In this document: positions 1 through 5,976 of the stretch, one piece after another
Position numbering within the stretch: position 1 is the stretch's first letter
Layout: each line of letters starts with the position of its first letter
NCBI GenBank assembly: GCA_002315475.1
Contig: DCGI01000055.1
Location: 1 to 6,600 of the forward strand
DNA: 6,600 bases
DNA from: Christensenella sp. UBA1782
Lineage (GTDB): Bacteria > Bacillota > Clostridia > Christensenellales > DTU072
Direction of reading: 5' to 3'
Position numbers and translations under genes: made by a program
Notes under the pieces: generated by a model
Told to the model about the DNA's origin: nothing
Seen by the model: the letters and a program-made list of their open reading frames with translations, nothing else
Database searches by the model: none

Positions 1-21
1 GGAGCCATGAGGGCAAATTCG

Positions 22-96
22 TTGCGGGGGTGGGAGTTGACCCCACGACCTCCGGGTTATGAGCCCGACGAGCTGACCAAGCTGCTCTACCCCGCA
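22..96 (-). tRNA. Initiator tRNA-Met (anticodon CAT)
   Basis: Reading the minus strand, the sequence folds into a full cloverleaf of 75 nt: acceptor TGCGGGG/CCCCGCA with discriminator A, D stem GAGC/GCTC around a GG-containing loop, anticodon loop CTCATAA (CAT at 59-61), variable loop AGGTC and T stem GTGGG/CCCAC. Three consecutive G-C pairs at the base of the anticodon stem (GGG/CCC) and the A11-U24 pair in the D stem are hallmarks of the bacterial initiator rather than the elongator. The first acceptor pair is U1-A72, weak but a true pair, where most bacterial initiators have a C1/A72 mismatch. The T loop reads GTCAACT, so position 54 is G instead of the near-invariant T. CCA is not encoded (CGA follows), so CCA must be added after transcription. 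It lies downstream of a dedicated promoter and is probably transcribed independently of the lipoprotein gene. Confidence 0.95.
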
Positions 97-108
97 ACGA
101 CGCCTAAT

Positions 109-137
109 ATAATATATAAAAGATTCCGTTTTGTCAA
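109..137 (-). promoter_or_regulatory. Promoter of the initiator tRNA gene
   Basis: On the minus strand a perfect -35 box TTGACA (132-137) is followed by exactly 17 nt and a -10 box TATTAT (109-114, one mismatch to TATAAT). The predicted transcription start near 102 is only a few bases before the tRNA 5' end at 96, as expected for a strong stable-RNA promoter. The lipoprotein gene upstream ends at 225 with no convincing hairpin terminator before this promoter, so some read-through into the tRNA is possible. Confidence 0.85.
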
Positions 138-224
138 ATGATTTTTACAGAAAAACCTTTTTTTGAAGAAAAATATTTTTACCGAGCATTTTTATATACC
201 GTTTTTCGTCTATCCTTTTCCGTT

Positions 225-1808
225 TTACATTCTCATTGTCGATCGAAAGGGATTTTTTTCCTCCGTTCTTCCGAAACTTCCGTAGTTTTTATGGGCGGCA
301 GGATAGGCAATGTAGGGCGTTTCCTCGTGATCGGTATCGTCCTTCTTTAGGAAATAATCGTGATTCAGATACTCCGTTATGCCGTTATCGGCGAGTTCGT
401 TACCCCACGTGGTATCCACTAAGTACCATACGTTATCGATTTTTACCTTATTCCACGCGTGTCCGGTATCCGACGTGGATCTCTTATTACGGACGGTTCC
501 CGAAACCTTAATGCAGTCCACCCCTTCGATTTTTGCCATGCAAAGAAAGGCTTTGCTCAGTCCGTCGCAAATGGCGGCACGACCGTTCTCATCGAACGTC
601 CCGTCCTCTTGCAGACCGAACACCCCTTCCAAATATAAACATTTATAGGCAAACAAGACATCGGAATCCAAATCCTCGTCCTTCATGATTTCCGACGTAA
701 ACTTATAATCGTAGACGGTCATATCGACGATATAATCATATATGCGATGCACTTTCGTGTAGTCGCTGTCTTTGTCCTCGTTTAACTCGGCGAGAACGGA
801 ACGCATTTTTCGGTAAAGAAATTCGGCTTGACTTTCCGCTTCGGGTACGGGACGGTATCCCTTTTTCAAAGCGAAGTATAATTGGTCGCTGCTCCGTACC
901 GAAATGGTCTTCTGCACCGCGTCGACCGGAAAAGAACGGGTATGAGCGGTACCGATCGTATAGTGGACGGGATCGATGACTTTGGTTGCGTTTCGATAGG
1001 TCTTCGCACTCTCCGTTTCTAAAACGGGATCGGTGGGATAGTAAAACTTCATATATACCTGTGCCGTCCTCTCGTCCTCCTCCAATTCGTAAGAATAGGC
1101 GTAGGATGCCGAGTCTTCGTAGGCGTCGATGGCGCTGTAAACTTCGTTGGCATAGGCTTCTTTCGCCGTCAAATCGCTATAAGCGGGGTAGGCGGTAAAA
1201 GTATAGGCAAGATAACACTCTTTTTCCACGACGTAAGACGTACCGTCCCTATCTTTCTCGGTCTTTGCATCCTCCCGAAAAACGATCAGGTAACTGAAAA
1301 AGTCGAACCACTCTTTCCTCGTCGCGATATAATAATCAATTTCGGTAAACCCCGCCGCAACGGGCTTCGTAAAGGTACGGTATTCGGCGTCGGTAAGGGG
1401 GGTATAGGTATAACCGTATTCGGTGTTACTCGTACCCTTTTTCCGCGTCAACGTCAACTGCAACAAATCTTCATACGTATAGCCGAGCAAACTAAGGTCG
1501 CAAGAACCGACCGAAAAGCCTTCCGTTTCGGAAGAAAACGTTTGCGTATCGTCGCCGCATTTTACCGATAAGGTATACGAATACGTTTCTTCGGTATCCC
1601 AAATAGCCATCATCTTGTTATCGACAAAGGTCACCGACAATTCGTTTTCGGAGCCGTAAACGATACAGCGATCGTCATCGGAAAGTTCGTCGGAAAAATT
1701 AAAAATCAACCCGCTTATGGTCGACAGAACGGACAAACAAGAAGAAGCCGTCATGCACAGCAACAAGCCCAAAACAACCGTATAACCGAGTAAAACTTTT
1801 TTTCGCAA
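225..1808 (-). CDS. Lipoprotein with C-terminal transglutaminase-like domain
   Basis: Predicted 527-residue surface lipoprotein. The N terminus (MRKKVLLGYT) is basic and followed by a hydrophobic stretch to about residue 22, then a lipobox-like ASSC with Cys24 as the likely lipidated residue. Residues about 25-340 are not recognised: polar, rich in Tyr, Asp, Glu and Ser, with no obvious motif. The C-terminal third resembles the bacterial transglutaminase-like (papain-fold) superfamily: VHRIYDYIVDMTVYDY near 353-368, then AICDGLSKAF with Cys414, GHAW with His450 and VDTTWGN with Asp465, in the order and spacing of the Cys-His-Asp triad. Such domains may act as peptidases or cross-linking enzymes; the substrate cannot be read from the sequence. 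The start is TTG, chosen because AGGAG (1815-1819) lies 6 nt upstream and the signal peptide begins there; the next in-frame Met (19) would destroy the signal. It follows galE by 59 bp on the same strand, so cotranscription is plausible. Triad assignment is firm, biological role is not. Confidence 0.88.
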   Translation of the reverse strand: MRKKVLLGYTVVLGLLLCMTASSCLSVLSTISGLIFNFSDELSDDDRCIVYGSENELSVTFVDNKMMAIWDTEETYSYTLSVKCGDDTQTFSSETEGFSVGSCDLSLLGYTYEDLLQLTLTRKKGTSNTEYGYTYTPLTDAEYRTFTKPVAAGFTEIDYYIATRKEWFDFFSYLIVFREDAKTEKDRDGTSYVVEKECYLAYTFTAYPAYSDLTAKEAYANEVYSAIDAYEDSASYAYSYELEEDERTAQVYMKFYYPTDPVLETESAKTYRNATKVIDPVHYTIGTAHTRSFPVDAVQKTISVRSSDQLYFALKKGYRPVPEAESQAEFLYRKMRSVLAELNEDKDSDYTKVHRIYDYIVDMTVYDYKFTSEIMKDEDLDSDVLFAYKCLYLEGVFGLQEDGTFDENGRAAICDGLSKAFLCMAKIEGVDCIKVSGTVRNKRSTSDTGHAWNKVKIDNVWYLVDTTWGNELADNGITEYLNHDYFLKKDDTDHEETPYIAYPAAHKNYGSFGRTEEKNPFRSTMRM

Positions 1809-1814
1809 CGATAT

Positions 1815-1819
1815 CTCCT
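1815..1819 (-). promoter_or_regulatory. Ribosome binding site fixing a TTG start
   Basis: Minus-strand AGGAG sits 6 nt before the TTG at 1806-1808. It decides the start of the lipoprotein gene, because no ATG or GTG in frame near here gives an intact signal peptide. Confidence 0.75.
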
Positions 1820-1867
1820 ATTCTCCCTTATATTATTGTATTCGCTTGCTTAACGTTTTCTTATGCT

Positions 1868-2878
1868 TTAGGCATGATAGCCGTTCGGATTTTCCGATTG
1901 CCATCTCCAAAGGTCTCTGCACATATCGTCTAAGTTCTTTTTTGCCACAAATCCCAGTTCTTTTTTCGCTTTATCGCAACAAGCGTAGCACTCGGCGACG
2001 TCGCCGCTTCTTCTTTCGGCAATACGATAAGCGATTTCGTGCCCGCAGGCTTTCCCGAAAGCTTTGACCATGTCGAGCACCGAGTATCCGACGCCCGTTC
2101 CGACGTTATAGATGCCGATTTGATGTTCGTCGATATGTTGCAATGCGGCAAGATGGGCTTCGGCAAGGTCGACGACGTGGATATAATCCCGTACGCCCGT
2201 GCCGTCTTTGGTCGGGTAATCGTTTCCGTAAACGCTCAAACATTTTAACTTTCCTACCGCCACTTGGCTGACGTAAGGCATCAAATTGTTCGGGATGCCG
2301 GCGGGATCCTCCCCGATTCTGCCGCTTTCATGCGCTCCGACCGGATTAAAATAGCGTAGCAACATAACGTGCCAGTCGGGATCGGAACGACTGATATCCC
2401 CGAAAAACTGCTCTCCGAGCAATTTGGTCGCACCGTAAGGATTGGTGACGCTCAGCGGAGAATCCTCCGTCAGGGGCAATTTTTTCGGCACACCGTAAAC
2501 GGTAGCCGACGAAGAAAAGACCAATCTCTTGCAACCGAACTTTTCCATCACTTTGACTAAGACCATGTTACTGTTCATATTATTGTCATAATATTTCAAA
2601 GGTATGCGACAACTTTCTCCCACCGCCTTCAAACCGGCAAAGTGAATGACGGCATCGATTTTGTGTTCTTGAAAAATCTTCGTCATCAGTTCTTCATCTC
2701 GGCAATCCCCTTGATAAAAAGCAATTTTCTTGCCGGTGAGTTCTTCCACCCGCTTGATACTTTCTTCGCAACTGTTGCTTAAATTGTCTACGGCAACCAC
2801 TTCATAACCTCGTTCCAGCAAAAGCACGTTGGTATGGCTGGCAATATATCCGGCACCGCCGGTTACAAGAATTTTCAT
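1868..2878 (-). CDS. galE: UDP-glucose 4-epimerase
   Basis: 336-residue extended short-chain dehydrogenase/reductase that interconverts UDP-glucose and UDP-galactose in the cytosol using bound NAD (Leloir pathway and sugar-nucleotide supply for glycans). Seen: N-terminal NAD-binding TGGAGYIASH (6-15), in which the third Gly of the usual GxxGxxG is Ala14; DNLSNS at 31-36; SSSATVYG with Ser124; catalytic Tyr148-x3-Lys152 in NPYGATK; RYFNPVGAH with Asn178; RRSGD at 289-293 in the substrate-binding C-terminal part. Length matches the family (about 330-340). The position equivalent to E. coli Tyr299 appears to be Cys297, as in the human enzyme (Cys307), which in known epimerases allows N-acetylated UDP-sugars too; this is inference. 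The ATG at 2876-2878 is chosen because GGAGG (2885-2889) is 6 nt upstream, a consensus promoter lies just beyond, and homology begins there, although the frame stays open for 86 codons further. No other galactose genes are adjacent, which fits a housekeeping surface-sugar role. Confidence 0.97.
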   Translation of the reverse strand: MKILVTGGAGYIASHTNVLLLERGYEVVAVDNLSNSCEESIKRVEELTGKKIAFYQGDCRDEELMTKIFQEHKIDAVIHFAGLKAVGESCRIPLKYYDNNMNSNMVLVKVMEKFGCKRLVFSSSATVYGVPKKLPLTEDSPLSVTNPYGATKLLGEQFFGDISRSDPDWHVMLLRYFNPVGAHESGRIGEDPAGIPNNLMPYVSQVAVGKLKCLSVYGNDYPTKDGTGVRDYIHVVDLAEAHLAALQHIDEHQIGIYNVGTGVGYSVLDMVKAFGKACGHEIAYRIAERRSGDVAECYACCDKAKKELGFVAKKNLDDMCRDLWRWQSENPNGYHA

Positions 2879-2902
2879 AAATAACCTCCGTTGTTTTCTC
2901 TT

Positions 2903-2931
2903 ATTATACCAAAAAAATCCCTCACTTTCAA
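2903..2931 (-). promoter_or_regulatory. Promoter of galE
   Basis: Minus strand: -35 TTGAAA (2926-2931), 17-nt spacer, perfect -10 TATAAT (2903-2908). The expected transcript start near 2896 gives a leader of under 20 nt before the galE ATG, too short for a riboswitch or attenuator. Its position also argues that the open frame upstream of the ATG is not translated. Confidence 0.85.
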
Positions 2932-2964
2932 CTTTTTCTTTCCTACGAAGCGGATAATTTATAC

Positions 2965-3041
2965 GGCACCGATTGTTCGTCGGATTTTCGTCGCAGTCGT
3001 CTACGACTTTATGCAACGAAAATTTTTTCCGACGAAGTGCC
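2965..3041. repeat. Long imperfect inverted repeat / structured element
   Basis: Non-coding segment that can fold almost end to end. From outside in: GGCAC (2965-2969) with GTGCC (3037-3041); TTCGTCGGA (2976-2984) with TCCGACGAA (3028-3036); TTTTCGT (2985-2991) with ACGAAAA (3016-3022); GC (2993-2994) with GC (3013-3014); and AGTCG (2995-2999) with CGACT (3004-3008) round a TCTA loop. Bulges are CGATTG on one side, and TTTTT and TTTA on the other. About 28 pairs are available and work on either strand. It lies just upstream of the galE promoter and downstream of the dipeptidase gene. It could be a remnant of a small non-autonomous repeat, a trailer or small RNA, or a cruciform; no known family is recognised. 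Confidence 0.6.
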
Positions 3042-3059
3042 CCGCCCAAGGAAAAATCC

Positions 3060-3103
3060 TGCGGAGAAAAAACTTTTTTCCATGAATCAACTTTTTTTCC
3101 GCA
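3060..3103. repeat. Inverted repeat with homopolymer arms
   Basis: TGCGGA (3060-3065) pairs with TCCGCA (3098-3103), and the stem continues through a G.T pair and an A5/T5 run to give arms of about 12 bp at 3060-3071 and 3092-3103 around a 20-nt loop. As plus-strand RNA all 12 pairs form; on the minus strand one becomes A/C. It lies between the larger structured element and the dipeptidase terminator. It could be a second transcription stop or part of the same intergenic repeat; its U-rich runs lie inside the hairpin rather than after it, so a classical terminator is unlikely. Confidence 0.45.
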
Positions 3104-3122
3104 ATCTTTTACGAAAAGGGGT

Positions 3123-3160
3123 ACGGGGAGAAACACTTTTTCAAAAGGGTTTCTCCCCGT
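3123..3160 (-). terminator. Probable terminator of the dipeptidase gene
   Basis: Perfect 12-bp stem: ACGGGGAGAAAC (3123-3134) and GTTTCTCCCCGT (3149-3160), loop of 14 nt, beginning 7 nt after the dipeptidase stop codon on the minus strand. The minus-strand tail is ACCCCTTTTCG, so the U-tract is short and displaced; the plus-strand side is followed by CTGTTTTTC. Efficiency is therefore uncertain in both directions. The stem strength and its place after the gene support the call. Confidence 0.6.
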
Positions 3161-3166
3161 CTGTTT

Positions 3167-3187
3167 TTCAAAAACAAAGTTTTTGAA
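3167..3187. repeat. Short hairpin spanning the dipeptidase stop codon
   Basis: TTCAAAAAC (3167-3175) and GTTTTTGAA (3179-3187) are perfect 9-bp arms around AAA. The hairpin covers the last codons and the TGA stop of the dipeptidase gene and lies next to the larger hairpin at 3123-3160, so the gene end is bracketed by consecutive inverted repeats. A/T-rich and possibly only an effect of the Lys-Leu-Cys-Phe end codons. Confidence 0.4.
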
Positions 3188-4394
3188 TTGCCCGATAATA
3201 AATTTCTATCGTTTTATCCCATTCTTCCAAATCCAAATATTCGTCGGCACAGTGTATTCCCGCCGTCCCGTTCGGGAAACAGGGGCCGAACGCCACGCCG
3301 CAAGGAAGCATTCTCGCGTACGTTCCGCCACCGATGGCGATGGGTTCGGCATCCTCGCCCGTCACCTCTCGATAGGCTTCCGAAAGTTTTTGCACCAACG
3401 GATGTTCTTTCTCGACAAATAACGGTTTTTGGTCGTTGGTTCTCGTCACCGAAGCGGTTACTTGCTTCTGCAATATCTCGGTAATCCGTTCCGCTTGAAC
3501 GGAAACGGGATACCGAATATCCACCGCAAAGACCAATTCGTTTTTTTCTCTTCGACAAGTCCCCAAATTTATCGTCAACCGTCCGCTGTCTTCGTCCGCA
3601 AAGTCCAAACCGACCTCTTTGCCTTCAAAATCGGCGCATAAACGGTACATTTCCCTTGCGAAAGTAAATTGCTCTTTCATCTTGCTTAATAGCTTTATCA
3701 GGGCGTTTTCGCCTTTATACGGCGTGCTTCCGTGTGCGGCTAAACCTTTTTCCGTCCACTCCGTTCCGTCGACAAACGTACATCTCGCTTCGTCCGGAAC
3801 CATGTTGGGACGCTCTCCCGCCGTAAGGTCGGCAATCTCCGGAGGTAGCGGATAGCGAAACTCGTGAAACACGATACCTTTTTCGCAATAGATGACGGGG
3901 AAATCGGCATCGGGCGAAAAGCCGAGCGCGGGAACTTCTTCCGTTTCGCAATATCTTTTCATGCAACCCCAACCGCTTTCTTCGTTGCAACCCACGATGA
4001 AACGTATTCTTTTTTTCGGTTTTCCCTCTCGAAGTGCCCTTTCCAACGCCACCAAAGTCGCCATAAACGGACCTTTGTCGTCCAGCGCTCCCCTCGCGTA
4101 GATTCTGCCGTTTTCTTCTACCGCTCCGAACGGGGGATAGTGCCACCCCTTGCCGACGGGGACGACGTCCAGATGCGCCAAAATCCCGAAAAGCTTCCCT
4201 TCGCCGATTTCACCGTACCCACAATAGCCGTCAACGTTTTTAACGGTGAGTCCGCTGTCTGCCATCATTTGTAACGCGGCGACGAGGCAGGTATAAGGAC
4301 CGTCGCCGAATGGTTTTCCTTCCTTTGCCTCCCCCTGTACGCTGTCGATTCGCAACAAACCTTTCAATCTTTCTTTGTCAAAATCCGAAAACAA
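3168..4394 (-). CDS. M20 family metallodipeptidase (PepV/Sapep-like)
   Basis: 408-residue zinc-dependent dipeptidase, predicted cytosolic, releasing amino acids from dipeptides taken up or left from peptide breakdown. Di-metal site residues are all visible: AHLDVVP with His74 and Asp76, RGALDDKGP with Asp105, GCNEESGWG with catalytic Glu138 and ligand Glu139, SPDADFP with Asp162, and GIHCADEYL with His381. AAHGSTPYKGENA with His221 matches the substrate-stabilising His of the PepV lid. GWHYPPFGAVEENGRIYARG is typical of the PepV branch. It is shorter than Lactobacillus PepV (about 470 residues), implying a smaller lid domain. The frame extends to 4535 but would then overlap gltX; the TTG at 4392-4394 is chosen because AGGAGG (4401-4406) is exactly 6 nt upstream and a -10 box lies beyond. 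The ATG at 4397-4399 is out of frame. Divergent from gltX. Exact substrate preference is not readable. Confidence 0.93.
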   Translation of the reverse strand: MFSDFDKERLKGLLRIDSVQGEAKEGKPFGDGPYTCLVAALQMMADSGLTVKNVDGYCGYGEIGEGKLFGILAHLDVVPVGKGWHYPPFGAVEENGRIYARGALDDKGPFMATLVALERALREGKPKKRIRFIVGCNEESGWGCMKRYCETEEVPALGFSPDADFPVIYCEKGIVFHEFRYPLPPEIADLTAGERPNMVPDEARCTFVDGTEWTEKGLAAHGSTPYKGENALIKLLSKMKEQFTFAREMYRLCADFEGKEVGLDFADEDSGRLTINLGTCRREKNELVFAVDIRYPVSVQAERITEILQKQVTASVTRTNDQKPLFVEKEHPLVQKLSEAYREVTGEDAEPIAIGGGTYARMLPCGVAFGPCFPNGTAGIHCADEYLDLEEWDKTIEIYYRAIQKLCF

Positions 4395-4400
4395 ACCATG

Positions 4401-4406
4401 CCTCCT
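4401..4406 (-). promoter_or_regulatory. Ribosome binding site fixing the dipeptidase TTG start
   Basis: A perfect AGGAGG on the minus strand, 6 nt from the TTG at 4392-4394. It overrides the longer open frame to 4535, which would begin inside gltX. Confidence 0.8.
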
Positions 4407-4421
4407 GTTTTTCTCCTCTAA

Positions 4422-4427
4422 ATTATA
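4422..4427 (-). promoter_or_regulatory. -10 box of the dipeptidase promoter
   Basis: Perfect TATAAT on the minus strand, placing the start near 4415 with a leader of about 20 nt. The hexamer at 17-bp spacing (4445-4450, TAGCAT) is a poor -35, so this promoter is either weak or activator-assisted. That -35 position overlaps the gltX -10 box on the other strand. Confidence 0.6.
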
Positions 4428-4445
4428 TACTAATTCCCGAAAATA

Positions 4446-4454
4446 TGCTACAAT
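4446..4454 (+). promoter_or_regulatory. Extended -10 promoter of gltX
   Basis: TGCTACAAT is an extended -10 (TG-n-TACAAT, one mismatch to TATAAT). The -35 at 17-bp spacing (4426-4431, TATACT) is poor, as is common with extended -10 promoters. Predicted start near 4461 gives a 25-nt leader carrying AGGAG (4473-4477), so there is no room for a T-box leader. Confidence 0.6.
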
Positions 4455-4485
4455 ATAAGAAAAAGATAAATTAGGAGTTTCCTTT

Positions 4486-5925
4486 ATGAGAGTCAGAACA
4501 AGATTTGCACCCAGTCCCACCGGTTTTATGCACATCGGTAACCTTCGTACCGCGTTATACGCCTACCTGTATGCCAAGCACAACAACGGCGACTTTATTT
4601 TGCGTATCGAAGACACCGACCGAGAAAGATTTGTTGAAGGTGCCGTCGAAGTGATTTATTCCACCCTGCAAAAATCGGGAATCCCTCACGACGAAGGTCC
4701 GGATAAGGACGGCGGCGTAGGCCCCTATATCCAAAGCGAACGGAAAAACCTCTATAAGCAATATGCCGAAGAACTCGTCCGTCGCGGCGGAGCATATTAC
4801 TGTTTCTGCGACAAAGATCGTCTGAACGGTCTTGCCGACGAAAACGGTATCCGCAAATACGACAAGCACTGTTTGCACCTCAGTCAAGAAGAGGTGCAGG
4901 CAAAATTAGCTGCCGGCGTTCCGTACGTAATTCGTCAAAACATTCCTACCGAAGGCATGACCGAATACGAAGACATGGTCTACGGAACGATCCGCGTGCC
5001 CTGTGCCGACATGGAAGACGAAATCCTCTTAAAGTCGGACGGCATGCCCACCTATAACTTTGCCAACGTCGTCGACGATCACTTGATGAACATTTCTCAC
5101 GTCATTCGCGGAAACGAATACCTTTCGTCCACCCCGAAATACAATTTGATGTATGACGCTTTCGGTTGGGAACGCCCCCGCTATATGCACTTGCCCCCCA
5201 TCATGAAGGACGCTACCCGCAAACTCAGTAAGCGGTACGGCGACGCCAACTTCGAAGACTTCATCGCAAAAGGCTACTTGCCCGAAGCCATCGTCAACTA
5301 TATCGCTCTGCTCGGCTGGGCGCCGAAAACCAACGACGAAAAAATGAGCTTACAAACCCTCATCGATTCTTTCGACGTGGACGGCATCAGCAAGTCTTCT
5401 TCCATTTTTGACGACGTCAAAATGCGCTGGCTCAACGCCCAATATCTCAAAGAATTGCCCGAAGAAGAATTCTTGCGCATGGCTACCCCGTGGCTGGAAC
5501 AAAGTCAAGCCAAAGGCTACGATTACGCCTTGCTTGCGCACCTCTTGCAGGGACGTGTGGAAATCCTCAGCGAAATTCCCGAAAAAGTCGCCTTTCTGAA
5601 CCAATTTGCCGACTTCGACAAAGAACTCTATTTCCATAAGAAATTGAAATGCGACGCCGCTCTCGCCAAAGAGATTTTACCGATAGCCGTCGACGTTTTC
5701 CAAACGACCGAGCCGTTCGACAATCAAACGCTTTTTGACGCGTTCGGGGCGGTTTGCGAAGAAAAAGGCATTAAAAAAGGACAACTCCTCTACTGTCTGC
5801 GTGCCGCCGTCACCGGTGTACCTTCCACGCCGGGCGGTGCCACCGAAATCGCCGTTCTGCTCGGCAGAGAAGAAGCTCTCCGCCGTTTGCTTTTCAGTAT
5901 CGAGCATCTCTCGACTGAGGCGTAA
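4486..5925 (+). CDS. gltX: Glutamyl-tRNA synthetase
   Basis: 479-residue class I aminoacyl-tRNA synthetase that charges tRNA-Glu with glutamate in the cytosol. Seen: FAPSPTGFMHIGNLRTALYA with the HIGH-type motif at 16-19 (HIGN); RIEDTDRERF at 40-49; GPYIQSER at 79-86; a zinc-knuckle pattern Cys106-x-Cys108 ... Tyr125-x3-Cys129; VIRGNEYLSSTPKY at 207-219, typical of the catalytic core; and the KMSKS-type loop KLSKR at 246-250 followed by YGD. Residues from about 320 form the all-helical anticodon-binding part, ending with PSTPGGATEIAVLLG at 446-460. Length is normal for the family. The ATG has AGGAG 8 nt upstream (4473-4477) and its own promoter. Many Clostridia use a non-discriminating enzyme that also charges tRNA-Gln, later corrected by GatCAB; whether this one does cannot be decided here. 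It stands alone, divergent from the dipeptidase gene and convergent with the gene at 6037. Confidence 0.98.
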   Translation: MRVRTRFAPSPTGFMHIGNLRTALYAYLYAKHNNGDFILRIEDTDRERFVEGAVEVIYSTLQKSGIPHDEGPDKDGGVGPYIQSERKNLYKQYAEELVRRGGAYYCFCDKDRLNGLADENGIRKYDKHCLHLSQEEVQAKLAAGVPYVIRQNIPTEGMTEYEDMVYGTIRVPCADMEDEILLKSDGMPTYNFANVVDDHLMNISHVIRGNEYLSSTPKYNLMYDAFGWERPRYMHLPPIMKDATRKLSKRYGDANFEDFIAKGYLPEAIVNYIALLGWAPKTNDEKMSLQTLIDSFDVDGISKSSSIFDDVKMRWLNAQYLKELPEEEFLRMATPWLEQSQAKGYDYALLAHLLQGRVEILSEIPEKVAFLNQFADFDKELYFHKKLKCDAALAKEILPIAVDVFQTTEPFDNQTLFDAFGAVCEEKGIKKGQLLYCLRAAVTGVPSTPGGATEIAVLLGREEALRRLLFSIEHLSTEA

Positions 5926-5976
5926 GGTTCGGAAAAGTATCCTCCGTATTCCATTACCGCCAACACGATTTTTATT

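Noticed and set aside
1..14. Minus-strand GCCCTCATGGCTCC could be the 5' end of a second tRNA (7-nt acceptor, T8, G9, GCTC D stem) downstream of tRNA-fMet.
   Set aside because: Only 14 nt are in the window and position 14 would be C instead of the near-invariant A, so it cannot be supported without sequence to the left.
97..224. Intrinsic terminator after the lipoprotein gene, suggested by several A and T runs.
   Set aside because: The runs are not preceded by a GC-containing stem; I see only A/T-rich sequence and the tRNA promoter here.
138..350. Plus-strand open frame in the A/T-rich spacer next to the tRNA promoter.
   Set aside because: It runs antisense into the lipoprotein gene, has no ribosome site, and its Phe-rich translation simply reflects T-tracts.
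1809..1867. Possible separate promoter for the lipoprotein gene (TACAAT on the minus strand).
   Set aside because: No acceptable -35 box at 16-18 bp; cotranscription from galE explains the gene better.
2879..3136. N-terminal extension of the galE reading frame by 86 codons.
   Set aside because: The galE promoter and ribosome site lie inside it, GalE homology begins at the ATG at 2878, and the extension is lysine/arginine-rich sequence crossing hairpins.
2973..3422. Plus-strand open frame of 149 codons across the intergenic hairpins and the dipeptidase 3' end.
   Set aside because: It crosses three inverted repeats and the antisense of a well-supported gene, and its translation is basic and low in complexity with no recognisable motif.
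4428..4485. T-box or other leader riboswitch controlling gltX.
   Set aside because: The predicted leader is only about 25 nt and the entire divergent spacer is 91 bp, too short for such an element.
4395..4535. N-terminal extension of the dipeptidase by 47 codons into gltX.
   Set aside because: It would overlap the gltX start and both promoters; the TTG at 4394 has a perfect AGGAGG at 6 nt and fits the start of the M20 fold.
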